A stretch of DNA of 64,000 bases, taken from NCBI RefSeq assembly GCF_047495875.1, contig NC_092459.1, forward strand, positions 91,745,560-91,809,559, in the 5' to 3' direction. Under the pieces are notes generated by a model that was given only the letters and a program-made list of their open reading frames with translations, was not told the origin of the DNA and ran no database searches. Made by a program: the position numbers and the translations under genes. The stretch is from Pithys albifrons albifrons (Eukaryota > Chordata > Aves > Passeriformes > Thamnophilidae). Shown here piece after piece: positions 25,301-36,700 of this stretch (position 1 is the first letter of the stretch; each line of letters starts with the position of its first letter).

Positions 25301-26129
25301 TTAACTTTTCTTCTGTCCTTTTTCACATCCTTTAAGATGGCTGAAAAAAACACTTTAATGTTTAGTTATAAGTACAGATGTGGGGTTAAATTTGAAACAC
25401 ATGCCTCTCTTTATCATGGCCTGCTAGGATCCAGAGATGACTCTTTCACCTGTTCCTCAGTATTGTCATTCCCATTCTGACACAGACAAGTCTGTCCACA
25501 CCAAAGGCACTGAACTTAACGTTATGGCTTTTACTATGCAGGGAACACCAAAACACAATATGACAGGATGCTTAGCCCTTTCTGTGGCTCTGGTCTTTAC
25601 CATGGAAGTCTGGAAAATTAAACAGTTCAATTTTTTTTTTCTACCATGTCTGAAAATAAAGCCTTCACAGCCCTACACAGCTGAAGAAGAAGTGATCGCA
25701 TGCTATTCCTCATAATTCGAAGGACAATCAAGACTCAAGTCAAAGACACAAAACTATGTAAAATTTAGACAGATTCACAAAGGGCATGAATAGACTTATC
25801 TATTTCTCAGGGGGAAAAAAGTGAATGAACATTTTAAGTCCCCAGGCTCAAATTCAATCAGTATTATTTCCGTAGCTAATAAAAGCTCAAGACATCTCAT
25901 AGACGGATAAGAAAATTCATGTCCAAGCCTTCATATTTCCCACTCTTTCTGACAAATTCTAGCTGGACTGCCTTTCCAGATGCATTCTCACACTCTAATT
26001 CCCTGTGGGAATTACTCACTCTCTGAAAGTACTAAGATTGTATAAACATTAGCATTCACTGAAGAACCAGAGAAATACCAAGACTGATACATCTCTTACA
26101 GTGTAAAGGTATGTGAGTAAGAGTTGTTT
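22397..26129. other. non-coding unique sequence
   Basis: About 3.7 kb. It includes a T15 run at 23146-23160 and a C/T-rich patch near 23487-23520. One open frame of 161 codons on the minus strand (24868-25353) has no recognisable domain, and its length is within chance expectation for a window this size. No transposon end or RNA gene was recognised. Confidence 0.55.
23146..23160. repeat. poly-T run
   Basis: Fifteen consecutive T. No retrocopy could be attached to it. Confidence 0.8.
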
Positions 26130-26139
26130 GTGCTTGAGC

Positions 26140-26185
26140 TGGGTGGGGTGCATGACTGAACCCGGGTCTCCTGAACTTTGTCCCT
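26140..26185 (-). mobile_element. possible tRNA-derived SINE relic
   Basis: On the minus strand GGAGACCCGGGTTCAGTC resembles the B-box region of old tRNA-derived SINEs: a GGTTCAAATCC-like core preceded by GGGAGACC. No convincing A box or tail was found around it, and boundaries are guesses. It may be chance. Confidence 0.25.
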
Positions 26186-28480
26186 GTCAATAGATACTGT
26201 AAAACAACAGGTTTTCCCCTACTCAGAGTTACTTCTGTGTGCTTGCACAGTTTGCATGACAAAGTAGGGCTTGTAGGCAATTATGTTTCTAGAGTATATA
26301 ATCATGCCACTAAAAGTATAATTTTCTCCATTGCATGATTTCCTGAGCTACTTTGCCCTGACTGTGACACCCAGCACAGAGAGAAACTAGGACTGGAGAG
26401 TTTTTCCTGAAAGTTCAGGAGTACCAGCTGTTGTGTTCCTGTGTGCACATCTATGGCAAAATTCAAGATCATGCAAAAGATCAAAATTTTAACTCCACCA
26501 GTGGGAAACAGCTGGCAGCACTGTGGGCATCAGGGCTGCAGGTTCCTTTCCAAAGAATGCCACCTACCTGTTCTGAGACCTCTGTGGATGTTATGTGCCC
26601 TGTAAGACTGTTTTGTTCCCACATCTTGTGGGCTGAAGCTTTTGCAAGCTCTAGGGCAGGGGTGCCCCCAGCACCCCCACCCCCTGACTACAGCTCTGTA
26701 CGGTGCCTGGGACTCCACAGCTCTACTACAATACAAGAACTAATTAAGAGCGCAAGCAGGATTTTTGCAATGGCTGCCAAGCCAAGCTCTTTGCCTTGAA
26801 CTGAATTGCTCACCCTGCTTAGCTGTTTAAGTCTTTAAATTCATTATTTACTGTAATGTACCAAGCTATATCATAGAAATTTTGAGATGTGCGACTCCAC
26901 TTCACCAGTTACTTCTGAACAATAACAAGTCATCATATGCTTGTCCCTGAGCTCTGATGAGCTTTGAACTTTAATAAATGATTAATCCCATTTAGAAGTA
27001 ACTTAGCACTGCCTTAACTGCATCTTTCCATGAAGCATCACTTTGACATCCTCTGTTGTGTGCATTCATTGCAACTTTCACACGCTGTAAATTAAGAACA
27101 TTTACACATGCAATTAGTGTTAAATAAATGCCTGAAGAACTCCTTGGGGATTAAGCAATTAGATGGCATCGTGGAGTACCCTTTGTACTCAAAGCTTATG
27201 AGGAAAATCATCTACCCGTTCTGCACAAATTGCATACTGGGGTAACCATTGTGCTGGCAGGAAGTGCTCATATGAATTGCCAAGTGCAGCCTTGAGTTCA
27301 TACACACCGCCGTCTTCCTGCTGTCCTGTCCCTCCCTCTTCTTTAGAAGGGAAATTAATATAGACAAATTTGTGACCAAGATAGTATTTTATTAGTAAAT
27401 TACTCCCTCGGTTAAAAAAATACCCCATAGGATTTAAGAGCCTGAATTTTTAATGTCATAGTTAAATTAATAATAAAAAAACTCTGTCAAGATAAAATAA
27501 AACCCAAAAAAATCCAGCTATGTGCACACAGGCCTTTTGCACAGCCAGTGATAATATAAAGACTTAATCCTTTCATATCCTCACTGTTATTTTACGGTAC
27601 ATGAAATCTGTAGTCAGCTAATGTGGCAAAGCCTGCAAAGAGTCTTAGATGGAGAAATACTTGGCGCACTAGAGCTTCTTGTAAATGGAAGTATGTATTT
27701 TATATATACACTATGCACACACACCTAAAGCTTGCTGAAAATAACAGCAATCAGCTGCCCTGCTATGTGTGTGGCTCCTACTCACCAAAATGTTTGATTA
27801 AACACAACAATGTAGGTGTCGGGGAAGAAAAGGACAATGAATTTTTTATGTCTGGAAGTTCAAGGTTAAAGTGAATCATGCTCTTATTAATACTTATCAT
27901 CACAGGCAGGCTGGAGAAGAGGGGATACCTCACCTTAGTGAAGTTGTACCTAACTCACGGAATTAGATACAAACCAACAAGAGGTGGGAACAAAAAAAAA
28001 AAATCAAACCAAACAAACAGAAAAATGAGTTACACTGAAAGCATTTAAGGCAAAAAACTACATTCTCCCGATGCTATCAACAGGTCTTGGGCCCCCCTCC
28101 TCAGGATACCGTGTCCTCCATCCCATCAAGAGGGTGAAGGACACAAAAACTGCTCCCAGAGGTCATCCCCACAGCCATGCACACTCTTTACAAAGAAGCC
28201 CATTGTAACCAAGGAGCTTCCCGAAGCTGGTTAATGCTGGCATACAAAGAAGGTGGTGTACGAGGTGAACTAGTTGAGGCTGCATTTCACAGCAGAAGAG
28301 AGGACCCTGTTTGCAGGAGAGTGGGATTTGTAAGTGCCAAGCATTAATAAAAAGAAAAAAAAGAAATCGGAACAAGAAAAAACTGAAAGCACAGCAAACC
28401 ACCAAACCCCAAACAACATAAAACAGCTGCAGGGAAGTTGTTTTTCCACTTGATGCAGCCCGTAGAAGTTGTTTAAAGGT
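26186..28480. other. non-coding unique sequence
   Basis: About 2.3 kb, moderately GC-rich near 26620-26720 and A-rich near 27990-28020 and 28340-28390. No exon I can support. The stretch leads into the CpG cluster and would be its flank if that is a promoter. Confidence 0.5.
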
Positions 28481-28487
28481 AACCCTG

Positions 28488-28678
28488 GGAATGCGAAGTC
28501 ACCAGCCGCGAACGGCGAAATCCCAATCCCAGGCTGCCAGCGCCACCTTCCTGCCAAGGAGTCCAGCAGCAGGCGCAGGAGCGGCCGGAGCCCCGCGGGC
28601 TCTCGGTGGGTACGGCGGGAGAGGCTCAGTTTGCACCGCCGGGACCCGCCGCCCCCGAATCCCGCGGGGGGCTGGCAA
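28488..28678. promoter_or_regulatory. isolated CpG cluster, candidate promoter
   Basis: About 190 bp hold roughly 21 CpG dinucleotides, including CCGCGAACGGCG, GGCCGGAGCCCCGCGGG and CCGCCGGGACCCGCCG. The sequence for several kilobases either side has almost none. A short GC-rich cluster like this in avian non-coding DNA usually means an unmethylated promoter or first exon, or a recently inserted GC-rich sequence. I see no transposon signature and no TATA box placing a start site. Frames crossing it are Ala/Arg/Gly/Pro-rich, as any GC-rich sequence gives, so I do not call a protein. It is shorter than most annotated CpG islands. Strand is undetermined. Confidence 0.5.
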
Positions 28679-28689
28679 AACATGTAACT

Positions 28690-31600
28690 CATGGGAAACC
28701 ACTCAAAAAAAAAAAAGAGCGTTTACTTCTGTTTTTTTCTTTAATGTAAGAAAAAAAATGGTTTTCCCAGTAACTTTGTTCTATCAGAAGCAAAATGTTT
28801 CTCTCATACAAGTAAATTTTCTATAAACATTCCTACAGCAGCACTTAAAACCCCCAAGGTATTAGTGGGTGTTAAAAATATTGTAATAGTATTTCTGTCT
28901 GGTAGAATGTCATATTCGGGGGATATAGTGCTTTATAATCTCTGCTCAGAATCAGCTAGCTATTCAATGCACTGATAAACTGGTGGAAGGAAGACTAAAA
29001 CACCCATCGGCACTCTGGAAGACAGTCTAAGCTCTTTTCTCATGAATCCTTCAACCCACCAAGGAGGACCACTGGTGAGAGCCTGTGGGGAAACCCACTT
29101 CTTCCTGTGTTCAAAGGCTCATCGTTGAGGTTGGTGATTTTTATTGTGTGAAATGAGCTAACAAGATTAAAAAAGAAATAGACACATCTCTTGAAGAGTT
29201 TCAGAGTGGTGAAGCATGCCAAGTAGAATGCTCTACTGAGTTACAGCTACAGCTCTGAGCTGGCATCAGCACAAGGGAAGACTATTTTGTTGTCTCAAAT
29301 ATGTTAAAAGACGTAGTCCTCAGCATGAATAACTCCTGAGCCTCTCCAGTTTACTTCTCTGAAGCAACTGTCACCAAGGGGTTCCTCTGATACCATTTAC
29401 AATTTAAAAAATAATCTAATTCCTTGAACCATTTTGGATTCTCTGGTCATGTAGTCCGTATACCAAAAATGTAATTTCACTTCAGTCACCAAATTGAACA
29501 AATAATAACAGCCTACACATTTTCATACATCTCTTTTTCCAATTTCTATCTGCAGTGGATGTGGAAACAGCAAGGTCCCAATGCAAAACACTAAGTATTT
29601 CTGTTTCAAGTGTAACTAATGAGGAAACGTACTGCAAAGATATTTTCTTTTACAATACAGTTTTGCATCAGATGATTTATATTAATATTGCTGGATAATC
29701 ATTCAGAAATAAGGCCCTGAACCTTTCATGACTTGCTATTCCACTTCTAACCTCAGGATTGCAGGGGAGAGCAACAACTGCAAAAGGATGTGACCTTTCA
29801 GTTGCATACAGGAATCTTGCCTGTCCTGACCGTATGGACCACGGACATTTGACGAATGAGGAAGAGAAGAAGCAGAGTCAAAAGGAAGCACAGGTTGATC
29901 CACATGCATACCGGAAAAAATATGTATTTTTCAGGGTAGATTTGTGTTGAAGTTCATGTTAGAGTTGATGTTAAAATCTATCATCTATCTACTGAACCTA
30001 TATCATCTTCCTACGAACTGAAGCAACTTCAGCAAAACTGTTAGAGTGACCTGTCTACCTTAGCCAGATTGTCAGTGTTAGATATTTATATGTATGAAAC
30101 TTGCATATACAGGCACAGACTTCTGCAACTAGTTGTTAGCTACAGAGGGAAAAAAATGCAGATGGGAAAATAAAAAGGCAAAGCTAGAGGACACTTGAAA
30201 CACAAAAACAACAGCTGAGAATTTGTCAAATAAAAAATAATGAGTATTTTCAACTTTTGAAAACTCTCGAAAATGTTGATTATTGTGAAATATGACTGTA
30301 TTTCACATCCCCAGCCTTGATCTTAGGAACATTCAGTCCTAATAGATTTAACTGCTTAAGAAGAAATATTAGTTAAGCTCTCCAGCAAGCGTGCATGTAC
30401 GCCTTCCCTGGGATTCCTCAGCAACTGGCTGCAATACGCGTTTCCCTTGCATAACACGGACTAGGAGCAGTCACAATATGATGGCCAAAGTAAATTCACA
30501 CACTACAGACTGGAACAGCACAGCTAGATCCAGTGTTGCTCCAAAAGCAGAGCAGCACTGATTCTAATGATGAGCGGTGGGGCTGGAGAAAGGCACCAAA
30601 CTTCCTTTCTGCCAGTCCTGCTGTCACTCCCTGTTCACTGCAAATCACCCTTGCCATCTCTGAGGGAGATGTACCTGGAGGGAATTACAGTCTTGGGGAG
30701 ATCTTTCTCCCTACCTGGAGGGCTGCTCCCATGCCTAAAGCTGAAGCCTGCCTCAACCCTGCCCATTTCCTGTTAAAAGCCTGTATTTGCACAAATATCT
30801 GAATAATATGTATGTATATTTCATATCAATTACGGAGAAGACAGGGGAGTCTTTCAAACTTCCAATATGTCAACATACTGTACAAACAGGAAGCAGCACT
30901 GCTGCAACAGGTCATTAAAAAGACTGCACACTAACCAAGAACCAGGAGAGTTCTAAACTAAAGAGAAAAAAAACCAAAAACAACACCAGGTCTTTTTTAC
31001 TGTGGTTGGCATATTCTAAATCTCACATATTTCATACTCCCACAGAAGAGAGATGCATGTTTCATGGAACTACTTAAGCAAGAAGTGTTATAAATAATAG
31101 CATATTTTCTACCTGCCTTTTTCTGTAACACACCACTTAGTTGCCTCTGCTGTTTTACTGTCTCCTCAATACACACAATATTCTTACAGAGGGTGAGAAG
31201 ACATGCTCAGAAAGTGGTTTTCTCTCCTTTGGTAGAAACCTTTCCTTGACAGAGGCAACATGAAAGTAGCAGTCTATCTTCCCCTTCTTACAGGCTTTAA
31301 TCCCTTCCCTCTCCCTGCCTTCTACCTTGAAATGACATTATAAGGAAAGTTCCAACAGATTAGTTTCTGGAGAAGCTGAGGTGGGATAGCCAAGCTTGGG
31401 TACTTGCCAGAGGGACTTCATTGTGGGTAAAAAAAAACAAACCGAACACAAACAACTCTGCTCCCTGACCCACCTAAGTTCTTGTTCATGACGAAAAGGA
31501 CCCATTATAAGATAGAAAAAGCCCAGCATTTGTAGTATTGCTGCGAACACTCTCTTCTAGAGAGGATCTTTTCTGGTATTTCCAATCCAAGCAACCAGAT

Positions 31601-33415
31601 GAAGCTGCTATACTCTAGTAACACCTGAGTGACAGCTCTATTTATTTTTTTTTTTAAAGTGAAATTAAACCCACCTTACTTCCCCCAAGTATTCACCATT
31701 TTATAATCTAAGCTGTCCCAGTATAGCAGTATCCACACAACCAGCAATGTTTTTTAACATCTGCTTTTCATTCACTTAACAGGAAACCAACACAATTTCC
31801 ATGACAAAGGAGGATTCTGGTGTTATACTCTCATTTATCTGTTACGTGTGCACTTGGCAGCATTTGATCTTTATTCTCTAGACACTTAAGAAATAATCTA
31901 GGAATTACTGCTTCTTGACAATACAAACAAATAAGTCTATCTATAAATAAACCACAGTGAGGCAGGGAGTGGGGGGAGAAGGATTGCTTTGCACCCACAG
32001 AGGGACTGCCTCGGGACTACTTCTCGTTTATTTTTTTATGTCCACCGCTGGGGATCAGGAGGTCACTATCCTTTCTGAGCCCTTTTGTGCAAGCCTGTGC
32101 ATGGAGAAGAGGGGCCCTCACACAAAGCATCTCTGAAGAAATTGGTTGACTTTTCTCGCCCTACTTCTTGCCAGTCTCCCTGACAAGAAGGTGGGGTTTG
32201 GTGGGAGCAGAGACGGTGACATCTCAGGGGCAGCACGGTCCCTGCAGCCCCCTCCTTGTACCTGTGGCACTGGCAGGCAGGACTCACTTGCCAAGTGCTG
32301 CTCAGAGAAGGGAGGAAAAGGGTTTGCCTGAGCCATTTAGCTTTAACTCCACCCTATCAATTGCAGTTTGAAAACCCAGGAAGTGTGATATTCTTTCAAT
32401 GAATTGCAGGCACAAGACCACTGTTTACTTTATGCTATATTCATATAGGGCATTTTCCCTAGTACCCACCACATGTCACCTAACTTTTTTCTTTCTTTCC
32501 TTTTTTTTTTTTCTTTTAAATTTCACCATTTGTAGCACGTCCCCCTGACTGTTTGCCTTGGACCTGATCCAAAGAGCTATGAGGGGAACAGCCAGGATAC
32601 CTATTGACTTTTATATAAGTTGAATCAGGGCCATGGGCAGTAATGGATATAATCCACGGAGACTTTTTTGAAGACTCTGAAAATAATATCGGTCCCTTGA
32701 TATACATGTTCCTAAAATGACAGGTATGTTTTAGATAGAACAACATTTCTTTTTAACTCTCTCTTTATATGTGAACATTTTTGCTCGTTATATAAAGATA
32801 CAGATATAAAGAAACCCTCCAACATCGAAAGATTCCAACAAAGAGAAGTTATATATAAGGAAATAATCTTGAGATAGAAAATTTAAGACACAAGTTAAAA
32901 TTGTTCCAGTTTAAAATCTTCCACTGCTAAATTATGAGATTGACCCTTCAAATGCTTCATCACAAGTGGGATTTTCTTGGAAGCCAAGAGCACAAATCAA
33001 ATGAATGTGTGTTCCAAAGTCATTTGTAGACAGATGCAATTAAAATAAAAATGGCATGTTGCCTACCTTCCAGTACATGCAGAAACTGGAGGTATCTCAT
33101 ATTTCTATACAGTTAATGAGAGTTAGGAGCCTCACTATAGAAACTAAAGCAGCCTTTGAACGAGGAGACAAAACTGACATAAGTGTGTTCAGCATGCAGC
33201 TACTTGAAACCACCCAAGGGAAAACACTAAACATAAGGCATTGCCCCAGTTATTTGCCCCTCACAGGGTTCCTGCCCATCAGTCCTTGCTACAAGCAAGG
33301 TTAATTTTCCCCATTTGAAAGACAAGCAGTCACTTCACAGAAGACTTTGCCTTGTTTTTCAAAGACTCAAGAGGTTAGCCTTTTAAGTGACATTTGGTAT
33401 CACAAGCCTTGTTTA
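28690..33415. other. non-coding unique sequence
   Basis: About 4.7 kb. It includes a T-rich run near 31645-31660, a T/C run at 32484-32517 and moderately GC-rich sequence near 32190-32330 where overlapping short frames occur on both strands. No gene or transposon was recognised. Confidence 0.55.
32484..32517. repeat. polypyrimidine (T-rich) tract
   Basis: A run of T with a few C bases, 34 nt long. Confidence 0.75.
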
Positions 33416-33418
33416 ATG

Positions 33419-33475
33419 TAATAACTCAGTGGTTGAAGCATTACCCTGGGAAGTGGGAACCTGGAATCTACCTCC
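33419..33475 (+). mobile_element. ancient tRNA-derived SINE relic
   Basis: TAACTCAGTGGTTGAAGCAT resembles the D-arm and A box of a tRNA (consensus TRGCNNAGTGG, one mismatch). It is followed at the expected spacing by CCTGGGAAGTGGGAACCTGG, the anticodon-to-T-arm order seen in old tRNA-headed SINEs of amniotes. The B box is badly decayed and no tail was found. I cannot name the family. Confidence 0.38.
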
Positions 33476-33739
33476 CTTTTAGCCTGGGGTTGTCCAAATA
33501 TGTGAGCAATCAAAAACTGGCCAGAGGGATTATACACCCATAAGAGTACTGTCCAGACATAGACCAACAATAGCTCTATTTTTATACACAAACTTATTTA
33601 TATTCATCTTACTTCAGCTTATTTCCTTATTAAAAAAACAAAACAAAACAATTTTTGTCCTAACAGACCTGTTTGAGATTTGCCAAACCATAACAATTGA
33701 ACTTTTTTAAAGCAGAGCTTTGAAGCCAGAGGTGGTCTT

Positions 33740-33771
33740 AAAAAAAAAAAAAAGAAAAAAAAGAAAAAAAA
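33740..33771. repeat. interrupted poly-A tract
   Basis: A runs of 8 to 13 separated by single G bases. No retrocopy could be recognised upstream. Confidence 0.8.
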
Positions 33772-36700
33772 TTACAAGAAACCCTACATTTAGTAAGGTC
33801 CCTAAAAATAGACAAACAAAAGGCTTAATGGAATTGGACCATTTTAAAAAAAAGCTTGTATTAGCTCAAGGAATTAACCTCACCCTTCAAGGATGAAAAC
33901 AAGCAAAAACTCATTCAGGATTTGCACTAATTTTTCAGTAAATAGAAGGAGAATAAAAGAAAAAAAAATAACAACAAACCCAGAAAGTATAGCTAAAAAT
34001 GGGGTGGTTTTTTCCTCTTTTTGTGGCTGCTAATTACATGGCAACCTCACTACATTTTCTGAGTATTTTTATTAATAAGTGTTCAATATTGTAAATAAGC
34101 AATACATAGTTTGGCTTACAGGCAACATATCAAAGGTATTTGGAGAAAAAATAATCCTTGTAAACATATCTATTAGTATTTGTGCTTTTATTGGCATGTC
34201 TATCATGTTAAAAATACACCCAAGCAAACAGTTAGTGCCTTGTCGGGAGAACAGCAGTGAAGATCTAGGAAAGGTTAGAACAATATGGCCAACTAAAAGC
34301 TGAAGAAAAAAGTCTCTAACCCCTTTTAGTAGTTTCTTTGCACTTTTATATATCATTTATATTAGCTGAAAAAATAATCAGCATTTTAAATATGCCATGC
34401 AGAAAGAACTAGATAGAATAGGTGGAAAGTAACAGTACCTGAGAGGCAGTTTTTAATTTAAACATTCTATTATTTATGGTAAATATTGTATTGTTTTTAC
34501 CCACACAGAAAATTTTAACAACATATGCAATATTAGGTGAACCCAAGGCAAAATATTTCTTCTGTGGAGAAGAAACAATTTATTCCGGATCAGTTCAAAG
34601 GCATTTTGCCCTTGACTGAGATGCTGTAAGGATTCATGGAAAGCTATGGATTGAATGTCTTTCTTTCTGATCAATGCCATGGGCTGGCTCCATACTAGAT
34701 TTCACCCCCAGTGACCTCCAGAGTCTTCCCTGTAGCTGAATCATAAGCAGCTGACGACGGAAATCTTATGGGCATAGTATGTTATGGGAAATGCAGTCCA
34801 GCTGTGAAGAATGAGCCACAGAAAGTGACTTCTACTTAGCACTCTTTGGTCTTCAAGCTTGTTTTCCCTTCTCTCAAGCCTCACACATCTCAACTATTTT
34901 TCACCTGACTAAATGCAATGAGTTTTCAACTATGAGTAGAATAATTAGGATTACTAACTGAAGGTAAAGCAGAAGGAATTTATTTCCTCCAGATCCCAAT
35001 ATTTATGCTTTTATAGAGTAGATAAATTCTATTAGATCTACACTAATAATCAGAAACTTAGAATAAAACCAAGCCTAGAGAATCATTCGATTATCCTGTC
35101 TGTTCACTGCCAAAGCAAGCATTACATCAGTTGCTATAGGTGCATGTGTGTGCATTCACCCTCCACACACATTTACAAATGTGCCTTTATACAAGGAATG
35201 CATGAACAAAAGTATATGTGTATAGAAAACCAACTCAACATATGGTGCTCAGACAGCTTTTCCTGCCATCTAACTATGGTAATGAGTGAATCATAACTCC
35301 ACCAAAAATTTCTGCCTTCAGACTCATGGAAAATGTTATTTTTGGCTTATGTCAGAGAAAAGCATAATGATAAAAGAGTGGGTACAGGAAGGTCTAAGTT
35401 CATCTGCATTTTCATCTGTACACATCTTTTGAGATCTCTCTAGGCTCTATTTACTTACATAGGCTCAAGAAGCATACTTCACATTTACAGTGTTTTATCA
35501 TATGGCAGATGTAAAGAACCCATTTAGGACTATGCAGTTCATATTTTTTTGTACATATACTAAGTGTAACAATCTACAATTTGATTCTATGATCTGTATA
35601 AATATTCATCAGTCAGAATACAAAAGCAGAAACTTTGAGCAAATTATATAGGAAACTTAATATTTTGCTTTATTTTTGTACCTTTCTTTATCCATACTCA
35701 AAGGAGCGAACTTATTTCTAGAATTACAATTACCAATAGCTTTTCCCTTAGCTGCCATAAGAATTCCAACAGTTGACAGAAATAGCTTTCTAAACTATCC
35801 TGTCACCCGTATTTCCAAAGTCACTTCAACAGTGCTGTCATCCAGAGCAGAAAACACACATAAAGGGTAGACAGCCTTAAGAAAATGAGAAATCTCATCT
35901 GCAAGGCCTTCATCCATTATGATGCTTCCTCCAAAACAAACTCACAAGAAACTCTAGTACAATGTGGGGTTTTTTTCTGAATTATATGCCACTCCTTCAA
36001 CCAACTTCAGCCAGACTCTCTCTGCCATCCTTTCAAAAAACCAAAATAGTGAAGACAAAAGCTTAGCAAGACACAAAATATAGATCCAAATATTCCAGAA
36101 TCTGGGGAAATAAAACTATGAGATGTGTAGTTCATGACATGGGCTAGAACACTCTCCTTGTTTGTTACAGAATACTTTGCTTTTATAAATATGCTTCCTC
36201 CTACTCCTGCTAAAACATCCCTGGACATCCAAACTGGATATACTCCATACTACTCAATATCCTATTACTTCCCCCACTCCCTTCCTTCCAAGAAAAGACT
36301 ATTCATGTTTACAATTGATCCAGACATTCTGTGAGCACCTGGGAGGGGTGGCAATGAAGATTCAGATGAGGTGGATCCCTTCCTGAAGTCCCTCATGAGG
36401 TTCCTGAACCTCCTTAGAGCCAGCTTCTAATAGGAAGGCAGGGTGTGTAAATTTGAGGAGAGGCACCCACAAGGAAAGGGAAGTCTGTTACCCTCACTGT
36501 AATTTATACTGTCTTGCATTTTCAACAGACCATTCTCTAGATGCATTATGGTGTCTAAAACTGTCCAGAGGGGCAGCAGAATATTTTCCTAATATATGAA
36601 AACATTGCAGTTGTGAAAAGATACTCTAGTTTCATCTCATTGTGTCTCTTTCTGTAGAGATTAGAGTACAGAGGGTAGAATAGCACAGGAACTAAGAAAT

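Noticed and set aside
24868..25353. 161-codon minus-strand open frame, the longest outside CR1
   Set aside because: No recognisable domain, signal or repeat. A rough expectation for six frames over 64 kb allows about one frame this long by chance. It would need conservation or transcript support.
28326..28335. Splice donor-like TTTGTAAGTG near the CpG cluster
   Set aside because: It matches the consensus, but such strings are common by chance and it lies upstream of the cluster on the plus strand with no partner acceptor.
28491..28826. 111-codon Ala/Arg/Gly-rich frame across the CpG cluster
   Set aside because: Stops are rare in GC-rich DNA. Competing frames of similar length exist on both strands, and the frame ends in low-complexity Lys/Phe sequence.
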